Shown here: positions 37,495 to 45,321 of the stretch, one piece after another
How positions within the stretch are numbered: position 1 is the first letter of the stretch
How the letters are laid out: each line of letters begins with the position of its first letter
DNA from: Streptomyces cyaneus
GTDB taxonomy: Bacteria; Actinomycetota; Actinomycetes; Streptomycetales; Streptomycetaceae
DNA: 64,000 nucleotides
Direction: 5' to 3'
NCBI RefSeq assembly: GCF_004028635.1
Contig: NZ_RQJW01000020.1
Coordinates: 1-64,000 of the forward strand
Position numbers and translations under genes: made by a program
The notes under the pieces: model-generated
Told to the model about the DNA's origin: nothing
Seen by the model: only the letters and a program-made list of their open reading frames with translations
Database searches by the model: none

Positions 37495-37540
37495 CGATCC
37501 GTGAGGGATCGACTTCGTACGGTTAACGGAGGTTAATATG
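37495..37540 (-). promoter_or_regulatory. Promoter region of the small secreted protein gene
   Basis: Unusually AT-rich for the window. Contains an inverted repeat CGATCC-gtgag-GGATCG (37495-37511) and two GGTTAA direct repeats 10 bp apart (37521 and 37531), next to an A6 run at 37541. No clear sigma-HrdB hexamers could be assigned with confidence. Confidence 0.4.
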
Positions 37541-37679
37541 AAAAAACCCGATTTGTTCCAGCGGCACGCCGAGGATTGGTGATCGAGTTCTGTTTGATCT
37601 TCAGGTGCCACACCACGGCCGTGCCGTGTTCGTCGAGGGAGGGATCCATCTCGCACATCAGGGGCCCCAGAAATGATCA

Positions 37680-37713
37680 AGGGTCTTGATCCACTGAAGT
37701 GAATCAAGACCCT
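37680..37713 (-). terminator. Terminator of tRNA-Pro
   Basis: AGGGTCTTGAT and ATCAAGACCCT are exact reverse complements; the stem extends inward (CAC/GTG) to a TTCA loop, about 15 bp in all. It begins 28 bp past the tRNA 3' end on the minus strand. Confidence 0.8.
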
Positions 37714-37740
37714 GACCTGCGACTACGGAGCGGACTCCGG

Positions 37741-37814
<74 letters not shown>

Positions 37815-37929
37815 GTGCCTGTCGCGCGGCGAACCGCGTGATCACGCAAGCAGAACTTTACCCCACGCCGGGGACCGTGCCGAAAAGGGCGCCCGGCGAG
37901 GGGCAGGCACCTCGATGGACAATCGGTGC

Positions 37930-38451
37930 ATGGCCACCACACCGTCAGGACGGCAGACCGACGCTCGGGACCGGGACAACGAGGGCCGGGCACGCAACGC
38001 GCGCCCCCGGGACGGTCTCGGGCGCCCCCTCCCCTACGGCGCGGACGGCGTCGCCCGCCAGCCCGAGGGCGTCGTACGCACCCCGGAGCAGAGCGTCGTG
38101 GAGGCACAGCAGCTGCTGGACGCGGGGAAACCGTTCCATGCGCACGAGGTCTTCGAGGACGCCTGGAAGACGGGCCCGCAGGAGGAACGGGCCCTGTGGC
38201 GCGGCCTGGCCCAGCTCGCGGTGGGCCTCACCCACTCGGCCCGGGGGAACGTGACGGGCGGGGCGAGGTTGCTGCGGCGGGGGGCGGGTGCCGTGGAGGA
38301 GTGGTCGTCGGGGGCCGGGGGGCAGCGGCCGTACGGGATGGATCTGCCGGGGCTGGTCGCGTGGGCGCGGGAGCTGGCGGGGGTCGTGGAGGCGGGCGAC
38401 GAGGCAGTGGATGCGCGGGGGCGGGCGCCGAGGTTGCGCGGGGAGTCGTAG
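37930..38451 (+). CDS. DUF309 family protein
   Basis: 173 aa. The DUF309 signature LDAGKPFHAHEVFEDAWKTGPQEERALWRGLAQLAVGLTHSARGN is present (~65-110), a small helical bundle of unknown role. The N-terminal ~55 residues are basic and disordered (RDRDNEGRARNARPRDGLGRPLPYG). ATG 37930 is chosen by the usual family start; ATG 37915 would add five residues. It diverges from tRNA-Pro. The gene is followed by a G-rich 120-bp gap before cobF. Confidence 0.85.
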   Translation: MATTPSGRQTDARDRDNEGRARNARPRDGLGRPLPYGADGVARQPEGVVRTPEQSVVEAQQLLDAGKPFHAHEVFEDAWKTGPQEERALWRGLAQLAVGLTHSARGNVTGGARLLRRGAGAVEEWSSGAGGQRPYGMDLPGLVAWARELAGVVEAGDEAVDARGRAPRLRGES

Positions 38452-38574
38452 CGGGGGGGGGCGGGAACCCGGGGCAGGGATCCGTCCGCCGCGGCCCCCG
38501 CGCTCTCGGACCCTCGGCGCCGACGGATCGGACGCGGTGTCCGCGTTGTCAGTGGCGTGCGGCAGACTCGGGGC

Positions 38575-39390
38575 GTGCGAAAGATTCATGTCATCGGTAT
38601 CGGCGCGGGCGACCCGGAGCAGCTGACGCTGCAGGCGGTCAGGGCCCTGCGGAGTACAGACGTGTTCTTCATCCTCGACAAGGGCGAGGTGAAGTCCGAC
38701 CTCACGCAGCTGCGCCGGGACATGCTGGACGCGCACATACCGGAGGGGACGTATCGGGTCGTCGAGGCGCGGGACCCGGACCGGGACCGGTCGGCGGGGG
38801 GTGCCGCGTACTCCCCGGCCGTCGGGGACTGGCGCAGTGCCCGCGCCGGGATCTACGAGCGGCTGATCGCCGAGGAGCTGGGCGCGGACGAGACCGGCGC
38901 GTTCCTGGTGTGGGGTGATCCCGCGCTGTACGACAGCACGCTCGCGATCCTGGAAGAAGTCCTGGACAAGGGCGCGGTGGCCTTCGAGTACGACGTCGTG
39001 CCCGGCATCAGCAGCGTCTCCGCTCTCGTCGCCCGGCACCGGACGGGGCTCAACCGGGTCGCCCGGCCCGTGCAGATCACCACCGGCCGACGGCTGGCCG
39101 AGGGCTTCCCGGACGGCGTGGACGACGTGGTCGTCATGCTCGACGCCCACCAGGCCTTCCGGCAGTACGCCGACCAGGACATCGACATCTACTGGGGCGC
39201 GTACATAGGCACCCCGGACGAGATCCTCGCCTCCGGCCCGATCGCCGAAGCCGCGCCCCGCATCGAGCAGTTGCGCGCCGAGGCCAGGGAGCGCAAGGGC
39301 TGGATCATGGACACCTATCTGCTTCGCCGGAATCCGGCGGAGCAGGAGGAGCAGAAGGAGCAGAAGGTGCCGCGGGAGCAGAAGGAGTAG
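38575..39390 (+). CDS. cobF: Precorrin-6A synthase (deacetylating) CobF
   Basis: 271 aa SAM-dependent tetrapyrrole methylase of the aerobic cobalamin pathway; it methylates C-1 of precorrin-5 with loss of acetate. RKIHVIGIGAGDPEQLTLQAVRAL is the methylase glycine motif; VVEARDPDRDRSAGGAAYSPAVGDWRSARAGIYERLI and FLVWGDPALYDSTLAILE are CobF-specific. GTG 38575 gives the usual start. The last ~17 residues are a Glu/Gln/Lys repeat (EQEEQKEQK...EQKE) encoded by tandem GAGCAGAAG units running into CAGGGG repeats after the stop (39340-39412). Confidence 0.93.
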   Translation: MRKIHVIGIGAGDPEQLTLQAVRALRSTDVFFILDKGEVKSDLTQLRRDMLDAHIPEGTYRVVEARDPDRDRSAGGAAYSPAVGDWRSARAGIYERLIAEELGADETGAFLVWGDPALYDSTLAILEEVLDKGAVAFEYDVVPGISSVSALVARHRTGLNRVARPVQITTGRRLAEGFPDGVDDVVVMLDAHQAFRQYADQDIDIYWGAYIGTPDEILASGPIAEAAPRIEQLRAEARERKGWIMDTYLLRRNPAEQEEQKEQKVPREQKE

Positions 39391-39547
39391 CAGGGGCAGG
39401 GGCAGGGGCGCGCCGAAGAGGCGGGAGGATCAGTAGGGAGGGGCAGGTGGCTCAGCGGGAGCGTCTCGGGAGCCGCCGAGATCCGCACTGCACCCGAGCG
39501 GACCGTCCCCGCATGCGCCCTCGGGCCGCCGCTGTGATCGTGGCTCC

Positions 39548-41629
39548 GTGACGCTCGCCGAGGAAACCGCCCCGCCCGCCGCCTCACAGCCGCCCGTACT
39601 GGACGCGCGGCGCCGCAATGTCGTCTTCGTGACGATCATGCTGGGGATGCTGCTCGCGGCCCTCGACCAGACGATCGTGGGCACGGCGCTGCCGACGATC
39701 GTGTCGGATCTGGGCGGCGCCGAGCACATGTCGTGGGTGGTGACGTCGTACCTGCTCGCGGAGACCGTCGCGACAGTGCTGGTCGGCAAGTTCGGCGACC
39801 AGTTCGGGCGCAAGGTGGTCTTTCAGGTCTCCGCGATCGTGTTCATCACGGGCTCGTTCCTGTGCGGGCTGGCCTCCAACATGACCCTGCTGATCGTCTG
39901 GCGGGCGATGCAGGGCGTCGGGGCCGGCGGTCTGATGGTGACGGCGATGGCGTTGATCGCGGATGTCATCCCGTTGAGGGAGCGCGGCAAGTACCAGGGC
40001 GCGATCGGTGCCGTGTTCGGTGTGGCGACCGTGATCGGACCGCTGCTCGGCGGCCTGTTCACCGATCACCTCACCTGGCGCTGGGCGTTCTACGTCAATG
40101 TGCCGATCGCGATCCTCGTCGTCGTAGCGGCCGCCCGGACCATCCCGGTGGTGAAGTCGGCGACGCGGCCCGTCATCGACTACCTGGGCATCACGCTCGT
40201 GGCGGTCGGCGCCAGCGCACTGATTCTGGCGACGAGTTGGGGCGGCAACGAGTACGCGTGGGGCTCCGGCGTCATCATCGGCCTGTTCGTCGGTGGCGTG
40301 GTCGCGCTGGGCCTGTTCTGCTGGGCGGAGACCCGGGCAGCGGAACCGATGCTGCCCATGCGGCTGTTCGCCAACCCGGTCTTCACGGTCTGCTCCGTCC
40401 TCAGCTTCATCGTGGGCTTCGCGATGCTCGGCGCGATGACGTATCTGCCGACCTATCTCCAGTACGTCGACGGCGACTCGGCCACGATCTCGGGTGTACG
40501 GACGCTGCCGATGGTGGTCGGGCTGCTCATCGCGTCGGTGTTCAGCGGCAACGTGGTCAGCAAGACGGGGAAGTACCGGATCTTCCCGATCGTCGGCTCC
40601 TTGGTGATGGGGGTCGGGCTGTTCCTGATGTCCCTCATGGGGCCGTCGTCCGGTGCCTGGCTGGAGTCGCTGTACATGTTCGTGCTGGGCACCGGCATCG
40701 GCCTGTGCATGCAGGTCCTGACGATCGCCGTGCAGAACACCGTCGGGTACACCGACCTCGGCACCGCGACCTCGGGCGTCACCTTCTTCCGTACGCTGGG
40801 CAGTTCGTTCGGCACGGCCGTCTTCGGCACGATCTACACGAACACGCTCACCTCCAACCTCACGGAGGGCGTCGAGGCCGCTGCGCGGACGGGCACCGGC
40901 ATCGATCCAGCCGCTCTCACCCAGGCCGCGACCAGCCCCGAGGGCCTGCACGGGCTGCCGTCTGCCGCAGCCGCGCCGATCGTCGACGCCTACGCCGACA
41001 CGCTCCAGACCGTCTTCCTGTGGACGGTGCCGGTCGCGGCGGTCGGCTTCGTGGTCGCCCTGTTCCTCAAGCAGGTGCCGCTGCGCGACAGTGCGCGCAT
41101 GGGGTCCACCGACATGGGCGACGGGTTCGCGTCACCGCACGACGCCAACGCCCAGCGGGTGCTGGAGGCATCCGTCGGGAAGATCATCGGCGGCCTGGGG
41201 CCGGACACCGCACGCCGGATCATCGCGGACTCCGACACCCGCCTCGACGTGGCCGGCGCCTGGGCGGTGATCCAGGTCGAGCTGCTGACACGCCTGGTGG
41301 GCCACGCCGGCCTCGGCCTGATCGCGGCCCGCCGGCACATGCCTCCCGAAGTGCTGCTGCCGGTCTTCGACCGCATGGTCGACGAGGGCTACCTCACCCG
41401 CGACGGCTCCCTCCTCTCCCACACCGAGGCTGGCGCCCGTGAGGCCCAAGTCATCGGCGAGGCCTGGGGCACATGGCTGGAGGCCCGGGTGCACGAGGAC
41501 ATCGGCCGCCCACCGGGCACGGACCTGCGCAACGCGGTTCACACGATCGCCAAGCGGCTGCTGGTGGAGGACCTGAGCTCCGGGTTGCCCGGCCGGGCGA
41601 AGGAGCCGGCGCTGAGCAAGTCGCGCTGA
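39548..41629 (+). CDS. DHA2-family MFS drug exporter with C-terminal cytoplasmic domain
   Basis: 693 aa starting at GTG 39548. The first ~530 residues are a 14-TM EmrB/QacA-like antiporter: motif GMLLAALDQTIVGTALPTI, GKFGDQFGRKVV (motif A), GVATVIGPLLGGLFTDHLTWRWAFYVNVP (motif C). The remaining ~150 residues are soluble: NAQRVLEASVGKIIGGLGPDTARRIIADSD...LPVFDRMVDEGYLTRDGSLLSHTEAGAREAQVI, which looks like a winged-helix fold as in MarR proteins. Substrate unknown; proton-coupled drug or metabolite export likely. It separates cobF from cobK. Confidence 0.9.
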   Translation: MTLAEETAPPAASQPPVLDARRRNVVFVTIMLGMLLAALDQTIVGTALPTIVSDLGGAEHMSWVVTSYLLAETVATVLVGKFGDQFGRKVVFQVSAIVFITGSFLCGLASNMTLLIVWRAMQGVGAGGLMVTAMALIADVIPLRERGKYQGAIGAVFGVATVIGPLLGGLFTDHLTWRWAFYVNVPIAILVVVAAARTIPVVKSATRPVIDYLGITLVAVGASALILATSWGGNEYAWGSGVIIGLFVGGVVALGLFCWAETRAAEPMLPMRLFANPVFTVCSVLSFIVGFAMLGAMTYLPTYLQYVDGDSATISGVRTLPMVVGLLIASVFSGNVVSKTGKYRIFPIVGSLVMGVGLFLMSLMGPSSGAWLESLYMFVLGTGIGLCMQVLTIAVQNTVGYTDLGTATSGVTFFRTLGSSFGTAVFGTIYTNTLTSNLTEGVEAAARTGTGIDPAALTQAATSPEGLHGLPSAAAAPIVDAYADTLQTVFLWTVPVAAVGFVVALFLKQVPLRDSARMGSTDMGDGFASPHDANAQRVLEASVGKIIGGLGPDTARRIIADSDTRLDVAGAWAVIQVELLTRLVGHAGLGLIAARRHMPPEVLLPVFDRMVDEGYLTRDGSLLSHTEAGAREAQVIGEAWGTWLEARVHEDIGRPPGTDLRNAVHTIAKRLLVEDLSSGLPGRAKEPALSKSR

Positions 41630-41782
41630 GAGCCCGGGGACAAACCCCCGCCTGCGCTGCGATACCCGACGCTCGAACAGCCTCGCGCGGGGGCCCTGCC
41701 GCCGCAGTGCACGCCCTTCGGGCGGACGACGGGGGTCTGTTCACAGGTTCTGAACTGCGGCCCGCCGCTCGCCGGGCTCACC

Positions 41783-41833
41783 GGCTCGGGGGGCTCGGGG
41801 GCCCGTGGCTCCGGGGTTCGGGGGCTCGGGGGC
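41783..41833 (+). repeat. G-run cluster with quadruplex potential
   Basis: Five runs of four to six G within ~50 bp, built on repeated GGCTCGGGGG units (CCGGCTCGGGGGGCTC..., GGTTCGGGGGCTCGGGGG). It lies in the 206-bp convergent gap immediately after the cobK stop and may slow polymerase there; no other feature was seen in that gap. Confidence 0.55.
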
Positions 41834-41835
41834 AG

Positions 41836-42582
41836 TCACGGGCTGAGGCCCAGCCGCTCCAGCACCCCCGCCACATCGGGCACCGCGTCCACGCCGTCCG
41901 GGAGCGGGGGGCGTCGTACGACCACGACCGGGAGAGCGAGTTCGCGGGCGGCCGTGAGTTTGGCCGAGGTCGCCGCTCCGCCGCTGTCCTTCGTCACCAG
42001 GACGTCGATGCGGTGCTCCCGCAGCAGAGCGCACTCGTCGGCCGTCGTGAACGGGCCGCGGGCCAGCAGGACTTCGGTGTGTGGGGGCATCGGCGGCTCG
42101 GGCGGGTCGACGGAGCGTACGACGAAGTACAGGTCCGTCAGGTGGGCGAAGGCCGCCAGGCCCAGGCGGCCGGTGGTCAGGAAGACGCGGCGGGCCAGGC
42201 TCGGCAGCAGGGCCGCGGCCTCGTCGAGCGAAGCGACCTCGTGCCAACGGTCCTCGGGGCCAGGTCGCCACCCAGGCCGGCGCAGGACCACCGCCGGCAC
42301 CCCCGTCGCCGTCACGGCGCGGGCCGCGTTCGCCGTGATCGACTCCGCGAAGGGATGAGTGGCGTCGACGACGGTGTCGACCTGCTCGGCGCGCAGCCAG
42401 TCGGCCAGGCCCTCCGCTCCGCCGAAGCCCCCGACGCGTACCTCCCCTTCGACCGCGCCCGGCCGCGACACCCGCCCCGCGAGCGAGGTGGTGACGCGGA
42501 CGCCGGGGTACGTCGTGAGCGCTGCGGCGAGTTCGCGGGCCTCGGTGGTGCCGCCGAGGATCAGGACGTGGCGGGGGGACAT
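41836..42582 (-). CDS. cobK: Precorrin-6A reductase CobK
   Basis: 248 aa. NADPH-dependent reductase acting right after CobF in aerobic cobalamin synthesis. Visible: RHVLILGGTTEARELAAAL (N-terminal Rossmann motif), VDTVVDATHPFAESITANAARA, RRVFLTTGRLGLAAF, VRSVDPPEPPMPPHTEVLLARGPFTTADE and VTKDSGGAATSAKL, all CobK/CbiJ hallmarks. ATG at 42582; the much longer open frame upstream is antisense to the next gene and not coding. Confidence 0.94.
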   Translation of the reverse strand: MSPRHVLILGGTTEARELAAALTTYPGVRVTTSLAGRVSRPGAVEGEVRVGGFGGAEGLADWLRAEQVDTVVDATHPFAESITANAARAVTATGVPAVVLRRPGWRPGPEDRWHEVASLDEAAALLPSLARRVFLTTGRLGLAAFAHLTDLYFVVRSVDPPEPPMPPHTEVLLARGPFTTADECALLREHRIDVLVTKDSGGAATSAKLTAARELALPVVVVRRPPLPDGVDAVPDVAGVLERLGLSP

Positions 42583-42816
42583 GGGGCGAGCGTACGAGGT
42601 GCTGCGCGGGGAGCGCGGCGGAGGGTCCGTACGGGCGGCGGGTACGTGCCGAAGCGCGACCTGCGGTGCCCGAAAGGGCGAGTTCCGATGGCCGGTCCGG
42701 ACCGGCTCCGCGAACACTATGAACACAACGATCAGATCGTGGTCCCTCGCCGCGTCCCTCCCTAGCATCGCGGCGCACGGCTCGACGACGCGCCGACGAG
42801 GACGAGGAGCAGCGTC

Positions 42817-44289
42817 TTGGACTGGACGAGAGCGCACGCACTGATCCGCAGGTCTGTTCCTGTTCCCCTCGCCCCACGGCGGCGTACGGCGCTGGCCGCC
42901 CTGCTGGCCGGGTCCCTCACGGTCGGCATCCTCGTCGGCGCCTCCAACGCCCGGGGAGAAGCGGCGGGACCCGCGTCCGCCGAGTGTCCCGCCGATCTGG
43001 TCGGCAAGGCCGACTGCTACAGCGGCCGCGACCTCAACGGCGCGTACTACACGATGGCCGTGCCCGACGACTGGAACGGCTCGCTCGTCGTGCACGCCCA
43101 CGGCGGCCCCGACCTCGCCCCGGACTCCGACCCGAACCGCAGCCGCGACGACCTGCGCCGGTGGTCGGTGATGGTGAAAGAGGGCTACGCCTGGGCCGGT
43201 TCGTCGTACCGCCGGGGTGGCTACGGGACGCGCATGGCCGCAGCCGACACCGAGAGCGTGCGCAGGCTGTTCGTCGAGGAGTTCGGCAAGCCGCGGCGGA
43301 CGTATGTGCACGGCCAGTCGTGGGGCGGCAACGTCGCCGCGAAGGTCGTGGAGACCTACGGCCAGAGCCAGGGCGCGTACGACGGGGCGCTGCTCACCAA
43401 CGGCGTCCTCGCCGGTGGCTCGCGTGGCTACGACTACCGCGTGGACCTGCGCGTCGTCTACCAGTACTACTGCGGCAACCACCCCCGCCCGACCGAGCCG
43501 CAGTACCCGCTGTGGCAGGGCCTGCGCGCCGGCTCGGCCATGACGACCGACGGGCTGCGCGCCCGACTGCAGGAGTGCACCGGTTACGCGTCGGCGCCCG
43601 AGAAGCGGACCGCGCTGCAGCAGCGCAATCTCGACGACATCCTGGCCGTCACGAGGATCCCGGAGCGCACGCTGGAGTCGCATCTGCGGTTCGCGACCTT
43701 CACGTTCCGGGACATCGTGCACAACCGTCTCGGGGGCCGCAATCCCTTCGGCAACCAGGGCATTCGCTACTCCGGGTCGCATGACGACGAGGCGCTCAAC
43801 GCCGGTGTCGAGCGGTTCGCCGCGAACCCGGCGGCCGTACGGGATCTGTCCTACGACAGCGATCTCACGGGCGAGGTCGCGCTGCCGGTGCTGACGCTGC
43901 GTGCGATCGGCGACCCGACGGCGTTCGTGGAGCACGAGGCGGCGTATCGGGACACACTGCGCGGGGCCGGTCGGGACGGGCAACTGGTGCAGACGTTCAC
44001 GCGGGAGAACGAGCACAGTGAGCTGAGCGACGCCGAGTACGCCACCTCCATGGCGGCCCTGGACAGGTGGGTGCGGACGGGCGAGCGGCCCACACCGGGT
44101 TCCATCGCGGCGTCCTGCGGTGTGTTCGACCGCACCTACGGTGCCGGATGCTTCTACGACCCGGCGTTCGTCCCGTCGCCGTACGCCTCGCGTGTCGAGC
44201 CGCGGCCGGGCGGGCTGCGGTGGCCCGCCATGACGGCTGCTCAGGAGCGGGCCTGGAGCAGGATCGAGGGGGTCGGCATCGCTTATTGA
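42817..44289 (+). CDS. Secreted alpha/beta hydrolase
   Basis: 490 aa starting at TTG 42817 with GAGGAGC upstream. N-terminus is a signal/anchor (RRRTALAALLAGSLTVGILVGASNARGEA). The alpha/beta-hydrolase nucleophile elbow is HGQSWGGN (Ser), and LVVHAHGGPDLAP fits an oxyanion-hole HG motif; ENEHSEL near residue 415 likely gives the catalytic His. Two cysteine pairs (CPADLVGKADC; CGVF...GAGC) fit an extracellular enzyme. Substrate unknown. It diverges from cobK with a 234-bp gap in which only AT-enriched GAACAC repeats stand out. Confidence 0.82.
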   Translation: MDWTRAHALIRRSVPVPLAPRRRTALAALLAGSLTVGILVGASNARGEAAGPASAECPADLVGKADCYSGRDLNGAYYTMAVPDDWNGSLVVHAHGGPDLAPDSDPNRSRDDLRRWSVMVKEGYAWAGSSYRRGGYGTRMAAADTESVRRLFVEEFGKPRRTYVHGQSWGGNVAAKVVETYGQSQGAYDGALLTNGVLAGGSRGYDYRVDLRVVYQYYCGNHPRPTEPQYPLWQGLRAGSAMTTDGLRARLQECTGYASAPEKRTALQQRNLDDILAVTRIPERTLESHLRFATFTFRDIVHNRLGGRNPFGNQGIRYSGSHDDEALNAGVERFAANPAAVRDLSYDSDLTGEVALPVLTLRAIGDPTAFVEHEAAYRDTLRGAGRDGQLVQTFTRENEHSELSDAEYATSMAALDRWVRTGERPTPGSIAASCGVFDRTYGAGCFYDPAFVPSPYASRVEPRPGGLRWPAMTAAQERAWSRIEGVGIAY

Positions 44290-44342
44290 GCGGTGCCGCG
44301 CCGATCGATGGCCATCGCCCTCTCGATGGCTATCGTCCTCGC

Positions 44343-45152
44343 ATGGGATCCGTACGTGCCGTCCTCATCGACATCGACGGCGTCCTCACCGTCTCGTGGC
44401 AGCCGCTGCCCGGCGCGGTCGAGGCGCTGCGGGAGATCCGTGAGGCCGGGCTTGGCGTGGTGCTGGTCACGAACACGACCTCGCGGACGCGGGCGTCGAT
44501 CGCCCAGGTGCTGGCGGAGGCGGGGTTCCCGGTGTCCGCGGAGGACATCCTGACCGCGCCCGCCGTGACCGCGGCGTATCTCACGGAGCACTGTCCGGGT
44601 GCCCGGTGTGCGCTGCTGAACAGCGGGGACATCGCGGAGGACCTGGGCGGCGTCACCGTCGTCGACGGAGACGAGGGCGACGCCGCTCCGGAGGTCGTGG
44701 TCGTCGGGGGTGCCGGGCCCGAGTTCGACTACACGGCGCTCAACCGGGCCTTCGGGCATCTGCAGCGCGGGGCGCGGCTGGTGGCGATGCACCGGAATCT
44801 GTACTGGCGCACGGACGAGGGGTTGCAGCTCGACACCGGCGCGTTCCTGGTCGGTCTGGAGAAGGCCGCGCGGGTCGAGGCGGAGATCACGGGCAAGCCG
44901 TCGGCCGCGTTCTTCGAGGCGGCGCTGGCGCATGTGGGGGTCGGCGCGGGGGCTGCGGTGATGGTGGGGGACGACATCGAGTCCGATGTGCTGGCGGCGC
45001 AGCGGGCCGGTGTCACCGGGGTGCTGGTCAGGACCGGTAAGTACCTGCCGGAGACCCATCGGGCCGCGAGCGGCACGCCCGACCATGTGATCGACTCCTT
45101 CGCCGATCTGCCCGCGCTGCTGGCGGAACTGCGGGAGCCGGCGGAGCAGTAG
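44343..45152 (+). CDS. HAD-IIA phosphatase (NagD/PPase-like)
   Basis: 269 aa. HAD motifs in order: LIDIDGVLT (nucleophile Asp), LVTNTTSRTRASI (motif II), GKPSAAFFEAAL (Lys, motif III) and MVGDDIESDVLAAQRAGVTGVLV (motif IV). The C2-type cap lies between motifs II and III, as in NagD and LHPP phosphatases. Substrate not predictable. ATG at 44343 follows the previous stop by 53 bp, in which two near-identical CGATGGC(C/T)ATCG palindromes occur (44315-44336). Confidence 0.88.
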   Translation: MGSVRAVLIDIDGVLTVSWQPLPGAVEALREIREAGLGVVLVTNTTSRTRASIAQVLAEAGFPVSAEDILTAPAVTAAYLTEHCPGARCALLNSGDIAEDLGGVTVVDGDEGDAAPEVVVVGGAGPEFDYTALNRAFGHLQRGARLVAMHRNLYWRTDEGLQLDTGAFLVGLEKAARVEAEITGKPSAAFFEAALAHVGVGAGAAVMVGDDIESDVLAAQRAGVTGVLVRTGKYLPETHRAASGTPDHVIDSFADLPALLAELREPAEQ

Positions 45153-45200
45153 CCCGTACACCACCGGCTACCCATTTGTTCACTTTTAGTTTGTTTGCCC

Positions 45201-45256
45201 TTGACCTGACAGATACCGACTCGCAGAATGGTCGTACATTTACAACGTAAACGTAC
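45201..45256 (+). promoter_or_regulatory. Promoter and 23-bp palindromic operator of the surface-glycosylation operon
   Basis: -35 TTGACC (45201-45206), 17-nt spacer, -10 CAGAAT (45224-45229). Four bases later, 45234-45256 has left arm GTACATTTAC, centre aac and right arm GTAAACGTAC: 9 of 10 positions are symmetric. It is 19/23 identical to 10609-10631 before galE. The surrounding 45160-45300 is strikingly AT-rich, and a second palindrome ACGTATACGT lies at ~45272-45281. Confidence 0.65.
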
Positions 45257-45321
45257 TGGAGAAAGCACAGCGTACGTATACGTGAAATTGTGGCATCTTC
45301 CCAGGTCAGGAGGCCGTGCTG

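Noticed and set aside
37714..37724. Second tRNA-like snippet (GACCTGCGAC) between the tRNA and its terminator
   Set aside because: Only ~9 matching bases; too short to separate from chance.
38452..38574. Possible cobalamin riboswitch before cobF
   Set aside because: The 123-bp gap is G-rich and lacks the B12-box and conserved arms.
42583..44016. Upstream part of the open frame containing cobK
   Set aside because: Antisense to the alpha/beta hydrolase gene; CobK homology starts only at 42582.
44315..44336. Two near-identical GATGGC(C/T)ATC palindromes before the HAD gene
   Set aside because: Short, and they overlap the likely ribosome-site region; no spacing to a promoter could be defined, so not called an operator.
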